A stretch of DNA of 64,000 nt, taken from NCBI RefSeq assembly GCF_021532275.1, contig NZ_JACBOT010000029.1, positions 62,001-126,000 on the forward strand, written 5' to 3'. The notes under the pieces are model-generated. The model worked only from the letters and a program-made list of their open reading frames with translations, made no database searches and was not told where the DNA came from. The DNA is from Brevibacterium sp. UCMA 11754. GTDB taxonomy: Bacteria > Actinomycetota > Actinomycetes > Actinomycetales > Brevibacteriaceae. How positions within the stretch are numbered: the stretch's first letter is position 1; each line of letters begins with the position of its first letter. Positions 15,729-25,121 of the stretch are shown here, piece by piece. Both the position numbers and the translations under genes were made by a program.

Positions 15729-16951
15729 GATGCGACCCCCACGATTCCAAGCTCCCCTTCGAGGACCTTGACCAGGGCGGAGACACCTGCCCGCTGGTCA
15801 TCGACCTCGCAGGCTTCCTCAGGAGCATGCGAGACGCCGGTCGGGTTGCGCACGTAGAGCATCGCCGAGGGCACGTGCGGGGCGAGGATGCCCGCATCGT
15901 GTCCGGCACCCGAAGGCAGCAGCGGTGCGTTCGGCAGCAGAGAGATCAGCCGATCGTTGAGCTCTTTCGTGAAGTAGGTCGTCGGTGAATAGGACTCCTG
16001 CGAGATGCTCACCTGAACCCCGGTGTCACCGGCGTGGTCCTGCGCGCGCTTCGAGATCGACTCGAGCACCTGCTTGACGACAGCGTCATCGGCGTGACGG
16101 ATGTCGAGCCAGAAGCTCATGCCCGAGGCGATGACGTTCGTCCCGCCCGGGTGGATGAGGGTACGGCCGACCGTGGCCACGGCTTGGTCGTGGCCGGCAG
16201 CGAGGACCGGGATATCTCCGATGACGCGACTGCCCGCGACGACTGGGTCCGCGCGGTGGCTCATCGGGGTGGTGCCGGCGTGATTGCCCTGGCCGGAGAA
16301 CGCGAAGTGCCAGCGGCCGTGGCCGATGATCGAGGAGCCGATCGCCACTGCCTGGTCGGTGTTGATGAGACCGATGCCCTGCTCGACATGGAGCTCGATG
16401 AAGGATCCGACCTTCTCCAGCCGAGCTTCGTCGGTGCCGATGCGGTTCGGGTCGAGCCCGTATCCGCGGGCAACGTCGGCGAAGGTGTCACCATTGGCGT
16501 CGGTGAGACCCAGTGCCCGGTCGGCCTCGATAGCGCCGGTGATGAGGCGCGATCCGAGGCAGGCGACTCCGAAGCGTGAACCCTCCTCCTCGGGGAAGAC
16601 TGCGAGCGCGAGCGGCCGCTGGGCACGCTCGAGTGCTCCTGATGCCTTGAGTTCGTCGAAGGCCGCCAGCGCCGAGGCGACGCCGAGGGGGCCGTCGAAG
16701 GCACCGCCGCCGGGGACGGAGTCGAGGTGAGAGCCGGTGACGACGGCATCGTCACCGGGCGCGGTCGCCCACGCCCAGGTGATGCCGTTGTCATCGATCT
16801 CGGTGTCGAGGCCACGGCGGGCCGCCTCGGCGAGGAACCAGTCACGGAGTTCGCGTTCGGTGTTCGAGAACCCTGCCCGCTGGTAGCCGGGACCACGAGT
16901 GTCACGGCCGGTGTCCTCGATCTGGGCCAGGAGGGAGACCACGTCGCTCAT
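15725..16951 (-). CDS. M20-family amidohydrolase (allantoate amidohydrolase/carbamoylase type) in the hut operon
   Basis: 408 residues from the ATG at 16951, two bases after the hutH stop; the longer frame to 17038 runs inside hutH and is ignored. The dimetal site is complete: VVTGSHLDSVPGGGAFDGPLGV, the catalytic pair EEEGSRFG, ELHVEQG, and a C-terminal GAGHDAG with later YVRNPTGVSHAPEE. The family hydrolyses N-carbamoyl amino acids, allantoate or related amides. Position between hutH and hutF suggests it removes the formyl group of N-formylglutamate in place of the unrelated HutG, giving glutamate and formate. That assignment is from context only. Confidence 0.85.
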   Translation of the reverse strand: MSDVVSLLAQIEDTGRDTRGPGYQRAGFSNTERELRDWFLAEAARRGLDTEIDDNGITWAWATAPGDDAVVTGSHLDSVPGGGAFDGPLGVASALAAFDELKASGALERAQRPLALAVFPEEEGSRFGVACLGSRLITGAIEADRALGLTDANGDTFADVARGYGLDPNRIGTDEARLEKVGSFIELHVEQGIGLINTDQAVAIGSSIIGHGRWHFAFSGQGNHAGTTPMSHRADPVVAGSRVIGDIPVLAAGHDQAVATVGRTLIHPGGTNVIASGMSFWLDIRHADDAVVKQVLESISKRAQDHAGDTGVQVSISQESYSPTTYFTKELNDRLISLLPNAPLLPSGAGHDAGILAPHVPSAMLYVRNPTGVSHAPEEACEVDDQRAGVSALVKVLEGELGIVGVAS

Positions 16952-16952
16952 C

Positions 16953-18662
16953 TCAGTTCGCCTCGCCCGAACTGTTGACGCCGGAAGCATCCCGATGCGT
17001 CGTCGCCGCATCGGTGCCGGAGGCTTCGGCGGCGGCATCGAGGTTGCCCAGGGCGGTGAACTCGGGGTCGTTGACCGCCGGTGATCCGCCTTCGGGCAGC
17101 CAGGTTCCGGCGGCTGAGGTGACGGTGTGCTGCAGCGGTGAGACCGACTCGGCAGCGGCCACCAGGGAGCCGTCCTTGACCTTGGCGATCGTCTCGGCCA
17201 GCTCCGGGGACAGGAAGCGGTCCGGGCCGGGACCGGGAACGGTTTCGCGGATCGCGGAGATCACGGCGCCGGTGACCGGTGCCGGTGCGGCTTCACGCAT
17301 ATCGCAGGCCCGCGAGGCGGCGTAGAACTCGATGCCGACGACGCTTGCGAGGTTGTCGACGACCTTGCGCAGCTTGCGGGCGGCCGACCAGCCCATCGAT
17401 ACGTGATCTTCCTGCATGGCCGAGGACGGGATCGAGTCCACCGAGGCGGGGCTGGCGTTGCGCTTGGCCTCGGAGACCATCGCGGCCTGGGTGTAGTGGG
17501 CGATCATCAGACCCGAGTCGACGCCGGCGTCGTCGGCGAGGAACGGGGTCAGATCCTGGTTGCGGGTCACGTCCATCATCCGGTCGGTGCGGCGTTCGGA
17601 CATCGAGGCGACATCGGCGGCGACGATGGCGAGGAAGTCCAGGGCGTGGGCCAGGGGCGCGCCGTGGAAGTTGCCGTTGGAGGAGACCATGCCGTTGGTG
17701 AGCACGACGGGATTGTCGATGGCCGCACGCAGTTCACGCTCGGCGACCTGCGTGGCAAAGGCGACGGCATCACGGGCGGCGCCGTTGACCTGCGGGGCGC
17801 AGCGCATCGAGTAGGCGTCCTGGACCAGGTGGGTCGAGTCGCGGTGGCTGGCGGTGATGCCCGAGTCCTTCAACGAGGTCAGCATGTTCGCGGCGGCCGC
17901 GGACTGGCCGTCGTGGGGGCGCAGGGCGTAGTGGAGTTCGGGGGCGAAGACGGCGTCTGTGCCGAAGAGTCCCTCGATGCTCATGGCCGCGGAGACGTCG
18001 ACGGCGGTGAGCAGGTTCTCCAGGTCGGTCAGGGCCATGATGAGCATGCCGAGCATGCCGTCGGTGCCGTTGACCAGCGCCAGGCCTTCCTTCTCTGCCA
18101 GGGTGACCGGAGCGATTCCAGCCGCGGCCAGCACTTCGTCGGCGGGGCCGGCAACTCCGTCTGGTCCGGCGGCCACGCCTTCACCCATGACGACGAGGGC
18201 ACAGGCCGAGAGCGGCGCGAGGTCACCGGAGCAGCCCAGCGATCCGTATTCGTGGACGACCGGTGTGATGCCGGCGTTGAGGAGGTCGACGTAGGTCTGG
18301 AGCACCTCGGCGCGCACCCCTGCTCGGCCGGTGGCCAGGGTGCGGGCACGCAGGAGCATGAGTGCGCGCACGACCTCGCGTTCGACGGGTTCGCCGACGC
18401 CTGCCGCGTGGGAGCGGATGAGTGATTTCTGCAGCTGGGTGCGCAGTTCGGCGGGGATGTGGCGCTGGGCCAGTGCCCCGAAGCCGGTGGAGACTCCGTA
18501 GACGGGCTTCTCAGCCTGGGCGAGCGCGTCGATGGCTTCGCGGTATTTGTTCACGCGGGCCAGGGTGGTCTCGCTCAGGGCCACCTTCGCATCGTGGCGG
18601 GCGACGTCGACCACCTGGGCGAATGTGAGGGTATCGGGATCGAGATCGATGAAGACTGACAT
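16953..18662 (-). CDS. hutH: histidine ammonia-lyase
   Basis: 569 residues from the ATG at 18662 (AAAGGTCCC upstream). It turns L-histidine into urocanate and ammonia. Family landmarks: YGVSTGFGALAQRHI near residue 52, the MIO-forming triad inside GSLGCSGDLAPLSACAL near 145, NGTDGMLGM and QDAYSMRCAPQV near 320. The triad reads Cys-Ser-Gly instead of the usual Ala-Ser-Gly, a variant also known from Streptomyces enzymes. The protein is about 55 residues longer than usual because of a low-complexity, Ala/Glu/Thr-rich C-terminal tail. It is the second gene of the hutI operon. Confidence 0.95.
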   Translation of the reverse strand: MSVFIDLDPDTLTFAQVVDVARHDAKVALSETTLARVNKYREAIDALAQAEKPVYGVSTGFGALAQRHIPAELRTQLQKSLIRSHAAGVGEPVEREVVRALMLLRARTLATGRAGVRAEVLQTYVDLLNAGITPVVHEYGSLGCSGDLAPLSACALVVMGEGVAAGPDGVAGPADEVLAAAGIAPVTLAEKEGLALVNGTDGMLGMLIMALTDLENLLTAVDVSAAMSIEGLFGTDAVFAPELHYALRPHDGQSAAAANMLTSLKDSGITASHRDSTHLVQDAYSMRCAPQVNGAARDAVAFATQVAERELRAAIDNPVVLTNGMVSSNGNFHGAPLAHALDFLAIVAADVASMSERRTDRMMDVTRNQDLTPFLADDAGVDSGLMIAHYTQAAMVSEAKRNASPASVDSIPSSAMQEDHVSMGWSAARKLRKVVDNLASVVGIEFYAASRACDMREAAPAPVTGAVISAIRETVPGPGPDRFLSPELAETIAKVKDGSLVAAAESVSPLQHTVTSAAGTWLPEGGSPAVNDPEFTALGNLDAAAEASGTDAATTHRDASGVNSSGEAN

Positions 18663-18751
18663 CTGGGACCTTTCGGTTGAGTGAGTTATACGTTCATGTG
18701 GTGTCATCAGACGGTGAAGACGCGGGAGTGCCGGAACCGGCCCTCAGAAGT

Positions 18752-20038
18752 TCAGACCCGGGGTCTGTTGTCGGCGACGAGTTCGCCGCCGCGGTAGACG
18801 CGTTCGACGAGTTGGACGCCGGGCCGGTAGGCCAGGTGCCGGTAGCTGGGTGCGTCGAGGATGGCGAGGTCGGCCTGAGCTCCGGCGCCGAGGTGGCCGA
18901 CATCGGTGCGCTGCAGGGCGTTGGCGCCGCCGGCGGTGACGGCCCAGACTGCCTGTTCGACGGTGAAGTGCATATCGCGAACCCCGATGGCGATCGTGAA
19001 GGGGATGCTGTTGGAGAATCCCGACCCCGGGTTGCAGTCCGTGGCGATCGCCAGGCTGACTCCCGCCTCTACGTAGCGGCGGGCGTCTGGGTAGGGCTGG
19101 CGGGTGGAGAATTCGATGCTCGGCAGCAGCGTGACGACGGTGCCCGCCTCGGCGAGGACTGCGAGGTCCTCATCGGAGGCGAATGTCGCATGGTCGACGG
19201 ACACGCAGCCGAGTTCGGCGCCGAGTCGGAGCGCTCCCCCGTCGGTGAGCTGGTTGGCGTGCAGGCGCGGTTTCATGCCCGCGGCCTTGCCTGCTTCGAT
19301 GATGCGACGCGTCTGGTCTTCGGTGAAGGCGCCCTTTTCGCAGAACACGTCGATCCACTTGGCCTGGCCGGTCGCGGCCGGGATGATCTCATCGATGACG
19401 AGGTCGACGTAGGCTTCCGGGTTCTCCTTGAACTCCGGCGGCACCACGTGGGCGGCGATGAGCGTGGATTCCTCGGTGTGGCGGTTGATGATCTCCAGCG
19501 CGCGCAGTTCGTCCTTGACGGTCAGACCGTAGCCGGACTTGACCTCGAAGGTCGTCGTGCCCTGCCGGGTGGCCTGACTCATGAGGTGGACGAGGTTGGC
19601 CTCGAGCTCCTCGTCGCTGGCGGCCCGAGTGGCCGCAACGGTCGTGGCGATGCCACCGGCCGAGTACTTCTCCCCCGCCATGCGCGCGGCGAACTCCGCC
19701 GATCGGTCGCCGGCGAAGATGAGGTGGTTGTGGCTGTCGACGAAGCCCGGGATGACGGCCTTGCCGCCCAGGTCGATGGTCTCGACTTCGACGCCGGCGA
19801 TCGCCGAGGTGACTTCACCGTTGGCGATGTCATCATCTTTGAGGACGGTGCCGGTCGAGGTCTCAGATCGAGCCTCGCCAAGGTGGTCCCGGAGTTCGGT
19901 GTCCGCCTGAGCGGACGGTCCTGACCAGACGACGCGACCATCGTCGATGAGGAGAGCCGCGTCTTCGATGACGCCGAGCTCGCCCACATGGTCGAGGTCG
20001 TTGACGACCAATTCGCTGATCCCGGTGAAGAGCTGCAC
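18752..20038 (-). CDS. hutI: imidazolonepropionase
   Basis: 428 residues from a GTG at 20038 with AAGGA seven bases upstream; the longer frame to 20158 would cover the operator and is rejected. Amidohydrolase motifs are GFVDSHNHLIFAGDR near residue 80, then KSGYGLTVKDELR, AHVVPPEF, HANQLTDGGALRLGAE and IATDCNPGSGFSNS. HutI opens the ring of 4-imidazolone-5-propionate to N-formimidoylglutamate. It is the first gene of the minus-strand run hutI-hutH-M20-hutF-iclR, whose only visible operator is at 20122-20137. Gap to hutH is 89 bp. Confidence 0.95.
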   Translation of the reverse strand: MQLFTGISELVVNDLDHVGELGVIEDAALLIDDGRVVWSGPSAQADTELRDHLGEARSETSTGTVLKDDDIANGEVTSAIAGVEVETIDLGGKAVIPGFVDSHNHLIFAGDRSAEFAARMAGEKYSAGGIATTVAATRAASDEELEANLVHLMSQATRQGTTTFEVKSGYGLTVKDELRALEIINRHTEESTLIAAHVVPPEFKENPEAYVDLVIDEIIPAATGQAKWIDVFCEKGAFTEDQTRRIIEAGKAAGMKPRLHANQLTDGGALRLGAELGCVSVDHATFASDEDLAVLAEAGTVVTLLPSIEFSTRQPYPDARRYVEAGVSLAIATDCNPGSGFSNSIPFTIAIGVRDMHFTVEQAVWAVTAGGANALQRTDVGHLGAGAQADLAILDAPSYRHLAYRPGVQLVERVYRGGELVADNRPRV

Positions 20039-20121
20039 GACAAGGTCCTTAGCGGTTGAGAATGATTCCTCCTCAGTATGGACCGCTCGAGTGCGACTCT
20101 GAACCGGGATCAGTGAAATTC

Positions 20122-20138
20122 GTCCGATATTTCGGACA
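20122..20138 (-). promoter_or_regulatory. putative hut operator, copy 1 (before hutI)
   Basis: GTCCGATATTTCGGAC (20122-20137) is a near-perfect palindrome with arms GTCCGA and TCGGAC around TATT, 84-100 bp upstream of the hutI start. The same arms and 4-base spacing recur before hutU (34710), before the CoA-transferase operon (35917) and before the NCS1 permease (38449). Confidence 0.7.
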
Positions 20139-20294
20139 CAAGGTGAGCAGGCGCTCACTGTCGCCGCTGTTCACTCAGCCGATCCACAAGGCAAGCCAGC
20201 ACGATAGGGTCATTGACGCCGTCGTGGGAATCGTGGAACGTGGAACTCTGAAGGTCGCCGACTGCATCAGCGTGACCAGACGAGGAGCCTGAGA

Positions 20295-21731
20295 ATGAAG
20301 ACTGCTGCTGTGGTCGGCAGTGGGCCGAACGGCCTGGCGGCAGCCATCTCCTTGGCCGCCGCAGGCGTCTCGGTCACGGTGTACGAGGCCGAGGACAGGG
20401 TGGGAGGCGGGGCTCGCAGCTCAGATCTCACTCTTCCGGGACTGATCCATGACGAGTGTTCGAGCCATCATGCATTCGGGCTGGCATCTCAGTTCGCCCG
20501 GAAATTCGACCTGGCCCAGCACGGACTGGAATGGGCCTACACGGATGTTGAGTTCTCACATCCACTCGATGACGGTCGTGGAGCCCACGCTGTTCGCTCC
20601 GTGGTCGAGACCTCACGGACGCTGGGTTCAGATGCCGAACAGTACCGGCGGTTCTTCTCCCCCGTGGCCTCACGGATGCCGACGATTGCCGATGAGTTCC
20701 TGCAATCTCTCGTCCATGTGCCCCGGCACCCCATCCACCTCGCCACTCTCGGGATGCGCGCGGCGCTGCCGGCTGCGGCAGTCGCCAAATACTTTCGCAC
20801 CGACGAGGCCCGTGCCCTGTGGTCTGGGGTCGCGGCTCACACTTTCGGCCCTTTCGACGTTCCGCTCTCGGCCGCGATCGGAACGTCCTTGGCCTCCGCT
20901 GCGCACTACTACGGCTGGCCGGTGGCGGTCGGCGGCTCCGGTCGGATCACCTCGGCGATGGAGTCCCTCCTCCTGACCTTGGGCGGACGGGTGGAGACCG
21001 GACACCGGATCGACGATGCGCGGGAGCTCGCGGCCGTCGATGTGCTCATGCTCAACACCGGCCCCGCCGAGGCTGCTCGCATCGCGGGCGCCTCCCTGCC
21101 CAGGCGGGCGGTGCGAGGTCTGAAGCGGTGGAAGAACGGGCCGGCGGCGTTCAAGCTCGCGTTAGCCGTGGACGGTGGGATCCCGTGGTCCTACGACCCC
21201 TCCCGCCGAGCCGGAACGGTTCACCTCTCCGGAACATATGAGGAGACGGCGTTCGCGGAAAGTGAGACCGCACGAGGCCGGATGCCGGAGAGGCCATTCG
21301 TCCTCCTCGCTCAGCAGCACCTCGCTGATCCAACTCGCGGACGCGGTTCCGTCGTGCCCATCGACTGCTATGCGCATGTGCCTGCGGGTTTCACCGGCGA
21401 TGCCACCGAGGCGATCCTCGCGCAGATCGAACGTTTCGCGCCCGGAACCCGTGATCGCATCCTCGCGCTGACTCCGCGCGGAACCGCCGCCATCGAGGCT
21501 CTCAACTCGAACTTCGTCGGCGGTGACATCCTCACCGGCCGGAAGGATCCTCTGCAGCTGGTCTTCGGTCCGGTGCCGGGGCTCAACCCGTATCGACTGA
21601 GTCCGCCCGGCAACGATCATCCCGGAATCTACCTGTGTTCTGCGGCGGTTCCTCCCGGGCCCGGCGCTCACGGAATGTGCGGCTATCTGGCCGCACGGCA
21701 ATCACTGAAGGAGATTCACCAGAAAGGCTGA
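20295..21731 (+). CDS. FAD-dependent oxidoreductase, phytoene-desaturase-like
   Basis: 478 residues. The N-terminus has a dinucleotide-binding motif (AVVGSGPNGLAAAISLAAAG, then EAEDRVGGGARS) and the C-terminus the FAD-closing segment LCSAAVPPGPGAHGMCGYLAA, as in NAD(P)/FAD oxidoreductases of the phytoene dehydrogenase/amine oxidase group. No transmembrane segment or carotenoid partner gene is visible, so a specific carotenoid role is not supported. It stands alone on the plus strand, divergent from hutI with 256 bp between, and GAGGAGCCTGAGA precedes the ATG. A terminator hairpin follows at 21753-21784. Substrate unknown. Confidence 0.75.
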   Translation: MKTAAVVGSGPNGLAAAISLAAAGVSVTVYEAEDRVGGGARSSDLTLPGLIHDECSSHHAFGLASQFARKFDLAQHGLEWAYTDVEFSHPLDDGRGAHAVRSVVETSRTLGSDAEQYRRFFSPVASRMPTIADEFLQSLVHVPRHPIHLATLGMRAALPAAAVAKYFRTDEARALWSGVAAHTFGPFDVPLSAAIGTSLASAAHYYGWPVAVGGSGRITSAMESLLLTLGGRVETGHRIDDARELAAVDVLMLNTGPAEAARIAGASLPRRAVRGLKRWKNGPAAFKLALAVDGGIPWSYDPSRRAGTVHLSGTYEETAFAESETARGRMPERPFVLLAQQHLADPTRGRGSVVPIDCYAHVPAGFTGDATEAILAQIERFAPGTRDRILALTPRGTAAIEALNSNFVGGDILTGRKDPLQLVFGPVPGLNPYRLSPPGNDHPGIYLCSAAVPPGPGAHGMCGYLAARQSLKEIHQKG

Positions 21732-21744
21732 CTTGGTTTCAGCC

Positions 21745-21840
21745 CAATCGGCAAAACAGTCCAGTTTCAAAGCTGGGCTGTTTTCCGTGAATCGAGCTAG
21801 TCCGCTCCCAGCCTCCTGCGAGGCCCTGTCGCGCAGCGGG
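21745..21840 (+). repeat. terminator repeat A (left border of the peptide operon)
   Basis: About 95 bp that recur at 32669-32765 on the other side of the peptide operon, in the same orientation. Core hairpin 21753-21784: AAAACAGTCCAG, loop TTTCAAAG, CTGGGCTGTTTT, a 12-bp stem with one wobble pair and T-run, an intrinsic terminator for the FAD oxidoreductase gene. CCGTGAATCGAGC directly after the stem is identical in both copies, and weaker similarity continues for some 50 bp. Confidence 0.75.
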
Positions 21841-22092
21841 CCCGTGCTTGAGTGTCTGAAGGTCGGTGCCATAGCGGGCGTCGATACGACATCTGACCAT
21901 GATTAGCAGCGCCCACATCACTGATGGTCGCTTGTCGTGAAAGTTTAGCATTTTCTGAACTTTCTGATGATTCGCTATTGACCTTCCTCCCCCAAGCGGT
22001 GTTGGCTATAGATATCGCCGCGAAGTGAACAATTTGCGGAGCGCAGCGTCGATTGCACAGTGGTGCTGCACGCATTTCAATGAGGAGATTCG
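21841..22092 (+). promoter_or_regulatory. promoter and leader region of the peptide operon
   Basis: No gene. GAAAGTT at 21939-21945 and AACTTTC at 21958-21964 form a perfect 7-bp inverted repeat, the best operator candidate here; its inner part also shows a repeated TCAGAAA on the minus strand. TATAGAT at about 22008 could be a -10 box and TTGACC lies upstream with an over-long spacer. The ribosome-binding site GAGGAG precedes the ATG at 22093. The likely binder is the GbsR-type regulator encoded within the operon (inference). Confidence 0.45.
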
Positions 22093-23667
22093 ATGAGAAC
22101 ACTGCGCTTTTCCACTATCGCCGCATTAGTGATCACTCTGACGCTGTCGGCGTGTTCGAGTGGCGGTTCCGATGAAGGCGACCGTTCGATCAGCGTCGGT
22201 GTCACCGATCCGACAACACTGGTCCCAGCACGACAGTCTGTGGCCTTCGATTTCAGTGCCGCATTATGGTCGCCTCTGACCTTCGTCGAATCGGACGGAA
22301 AGATCGACTACATTCAAGCGAAGTCGATCGAGAGCGACGATTCAGTCACATGGACAATCACGCTTCGCGATGGGTGGACGTTCCACGACGGGACGCCAGT
22401 GACCGCGCAGAGCTATATCGACTCTTGGAACGCAGCGGCATATGGACCGAACGCCTTTGAGAATGCCGGGCAGCTGGCGAACATCGTTGGTTTCGATGAC
22501 CTCAATCCCGAAAAGGGAGAACCGTCGACGAAGAAGATGTCCGGACTCCACTTCGTCGACGATCTGACTTTCACTGTCGAGCTCAAGGACGCCGATAGTC
22601 AGTTCCCCTTACAGGTGAGCCAGGCGCAAACAGCAATGTTCCCGATGCCGGAGAGCGCTATGAAGGACTTTGACGCCTACACCAAGCATCCTGTCGGCAA
22701 CGGTCCGTTTGAAATGGACGGTGACTACGCCGAGAACCAGCCCTTCACAGTCACGGCCAATGACGATTACGCCGGCGATGCCCCGACGGTCGATTCCATC
22801 ACCTTCAAGCCCTACACAGATCTCGCCACAGCGTACACAGATGTTCGTGCCGGCAACCTCGATATCGCCTCGGTCCCACCGAACCGACTTCCCCAGTCAG
22901 AAGCCGACTTCGGCGACAGCCTTTACACCTTTGATGCGCCGGGAATCTCCTATCTCGGCCTCCCGCTCTGGGACGCGCGTTACAAGGATGTGAAAGTGCG
23001 ACAGGCCATTTCCATGGCCATCGATCGCGATTCGATCAATGACGTCATCTATGGTGGACAGTTCGTTCCTGCGGACGCCTTCACACCCGCGGTCGAGCCA
23101 GGAACTCCAGATGGACTGTGTGGTGACTACTGCAAGTACGATCCGGAGACAGCGAAGAAGCTCCTCGACGAGGCAGGCGGCTTCGATGGTGCAATGGAGA
23201 TCTATTACCCGGGCGGCGGAGGTTACGACGATCTCTACAACGCAATCGCGAACAATCTCCGCCAGAATTTGGGAGTCGACGCCACCGCTCGTCCGAGTGC
23301 CGATTGGGCAGAGTTTCTCGACAACCGGACCGCTGAGAAGGTCGATGGCCCGTTCTTCTCACGGTGGGGAGCGCTGTATCCGAGCCAGCAGGCGACGCTG
23401 CGCTCTCTCTTCATCAAGGACGGCGGATGTGCCAACTGTGTTCCCTGGTACACCGAGGATATCGCCTCGGCGATTCGCAAGGCAGACAAGGACGACGACG
23501 GCACCGGGGAAGCATATGCGGATGTCCAGGATCTTCTGCTCAAGGATTTCCCTGCGCCGCCCTTGTTCTTCGAGACCTACTCCTATGTCACCTCGGACAA
23601 GATCGCCGATCTCCCCACGTCTCCGGTCGGCAATCCCCAACTGACGAAGGTCAAGCTCGCCGATTGA
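22093..23667 (+). CDS. peptide ABC transporter substrate-binding lipoprotein (DppA/OppA family)
   Basis: 524 residues with a lipoprotein signal: MRTLRFS, a hydrophobic run and the lipobox LSAC at residues 17-20, so the mature protein is anchored to the outer face of the membrane. The rest is a family-5 solute-binding protein (DGWTFHDGTPVTAQSYIDSW near residue 90, KHPVGNGPF near 198, VRQAISMAIDRDSI near 300). It captures peptides or similar solutes for the permeases 25118-26930 and the ATPase 28817-30475. It is the first gene of a nine-gene operon; the next gene starts 71 bp downstream. Confidence 0.93.
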   Translation: MRTLRFSTIAALVITLTLSACSSGGSDEGDRSISVGVTDPTTLVPARQSVAFDFSAALWSPLTFVESDGKIDYIQAKSIESDDSVTWTITLRDGWTFHDGTPVTAQSYIDSWNAAAYGPNAFENAGQLANIVGFDDLNPEKGEPSTKKMSGLHFVDDLTFTVELKDADSQFPLQVSQAQTAMFPMPESAMKDFDAYTKHPVGNGPFEMDGDYAENQPFTVTANDDYAGDAPTVDSITFKPYTDLATAYTDVRAGNLDIASVPPNRLPQSEADFGDSLYTFDAPGISYLGLPLWDARYKDVKVRQAISMAIDRDSINDVIYGGQFVPADAFTPAVEPGTPDGLCGDYCKYDPETAKKLLDEAGGFDGAMEIYYPGGGGYDDLYNAIANNLRQNLGVDATARPSADWAEFLDNRTAEKVDGPFFSRWGALYPSQQATLRSLFIKDGGCANCVPWYTEDIASAIRKADKDDDGTGEAYADVQDLLLKDFPAPPLFFETYSYVTSDKIADLPTSPVGNPQLTKVKLAD

Positions 23668-23738
23668 GCCTGTGCCCCGAGTGGCCTGCAAGGACACACG
23701 CCCGATTTCCACCGCCAGAAGACGAAAGACCAGGACGC

Positions 23739-25121
23739 ATGCATACTCAGAAAACGTCGAAATCTCGGCTCTCGAGCATCCTCGGACGAGCCGAGAAGTT
23801 CGACCCGGTCACGACGTTTCCGACGGTCGACGAACTGTTGTCGGATTTCGATGACCGGGCCGAACGCGAACCGGAGGTCCACAAGCGGCGCATCGGAACT
23901 TCCCGGCTCGGAGAGGCCATACACGAGTTCATCATCGGGGACGGCCCACGCCACGTCATCGTCGTCGGCGGTGTCCATCCGAACGAGCCGATCGGGTTTC
24001 ACACCGTCGCCCGATTGGCGGATTCCCTTGTCGACGATCCTTCAACGGCAATGGGACTCACGTGGCATATCGTTCCCTGCATCGATCCTGATGGCACGCG
24101 CCTCAATGAGGGCTGGTTCTCAGATCCGTCTCAACGAACCCACTATGCCCGACACTTCTACCGCCCCGCTCCGGATGAACAGATCGAATGGTCTTTCCCA
24201 TTCACCTACAAACGCGCCCACTTCGACGCGGTCATCCCTGAGACGTTTGCGCTCATGAGATTGATCGATGAAACGTCGCCGATCCTCCTGGTCGGTCTCC
24301 ACAACGCCGAGCTCGGCGGGGTCTACTACTATCTCAACCGGCAGCTTGCAGGCGCCGTCGATTCTCTGCATGCTATTCCCGCACACTTCGGGCTCCCCCT
24401 TGAAGCTGGCGAACCCGAGTCTGCCGACTCTCACGCCTACGGCGAGGCTGTCTACCACGCTCCGCTGAGCCTCGAACGGTACGACGACCTCGAAAAACAG
24501 GGCCTCGACCCGGTCACCATCATCAGTGGCGGCAGCACCGCTGACTACGTCACACGCCACGGCTCGCTCACCTTTGTGGCGGAGCTGCCGTATTGGACGC
24601 ATCCCGAATCCCAAGACATCGCGCCCAGCGGGCGCTCCTACGCGGACGTGCTCGAAGAGAAGGCCGCAGGACTGCGTGGTCTCGGCGAAGAACTTCAACG
24701 GATCTTCGATGCGGCGGCACCGGACCTTCATCAGGACACTCCCTTCCTTCGTGCATCCAGCGCTTTCGTGCCGCTGATGAGCGAGGCCGGAGATGCTGAA
24801 GCTCGCCGGGCCGCTGCGCCGGAGAGCCATCGGGAAGCGACCGTCGCCGAAGTCTTCACCAATGACGACCTCGTGCGGTGCTTTCGCCTGCGCTACGGCG
24901 GAATGCTGTTGCGTGCCCTCAACGCGGAGGTATGCGCCGGAACGGCACACCCGCGCCTCCGTCGACTCTGCAATGACTTCGAGAGAACTTACGAATCGTG
25001 GCTCGCCGAGGCCGATTCCGTGGGTGATCTGACGACGTTGCCCATCGAACAGTTGGTCGGAGTGCAATTCGCTTCGACACTTGAAATCGCCGCACTCCTA
25101 GTCGACGAGAACGACCAATGA
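23739..25121 (+). CDS. M14-family zinc carboxypeptidase-like protein
   Basis: 460 residues from the ATG at 23739 (CAGGA just upstream); the longer frame to 23364 overlaps the binding-protein gene and is discarded. Zn ligands are in GGVHPNEPIG (His80, Glu83) and GLHNAELGG near residue 184, with a candidate catalytic Glu in FVAELPYW near 280, the arrangement of M14 metallocarboxypeptidases and the succinylglutamate-desuccinylase-like branch. There is no signal peptide, so it works on imported substrate in the cytoplasm. Its end overlaps the permease start by four bases. Whether it cleaves a peptide or another amide is unknown. Confidence 0.75.
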   Translation: MHTQKTSKSRLSSILGRAEKFDPVTTFPTVDELLSDFDDRAEREPEVHKRRIGTSRLGEAIHEFIIGDGPRHVIVVGGVHPNEPIGFHTVARLADSLVDDPSTAMGLTWHIVPCIDPDGTRLNEGWFSDPSQRTHYARHFYRPAPDEQIEWSFPFTYKRAHFDAVIPETFALMRLIDETSPILLVGLHNAELGGVYYYLNRQLAGAVDSLHAIPAHFGLPLEAGEPESADSHAYGEAVYHAPLSLERYDDLEKQGLDPVTIISGGSTADYVTRHGSLTFVAELPYWTHPESQDIAPSGRSYADVLEEKAAGLRGLGEELQRIFDAAAPDLHQDTPFLRASSAFVPLMSEAGDAEARRAAAPESHREATVAEVFTNDDLVRCFRLRYGGMLLRALNAEVCAGTAHPRLRRLCNDFERTYESWLAEADSVGDLTTLPIEQLVGVQFASTLEIAALLVDENDQ

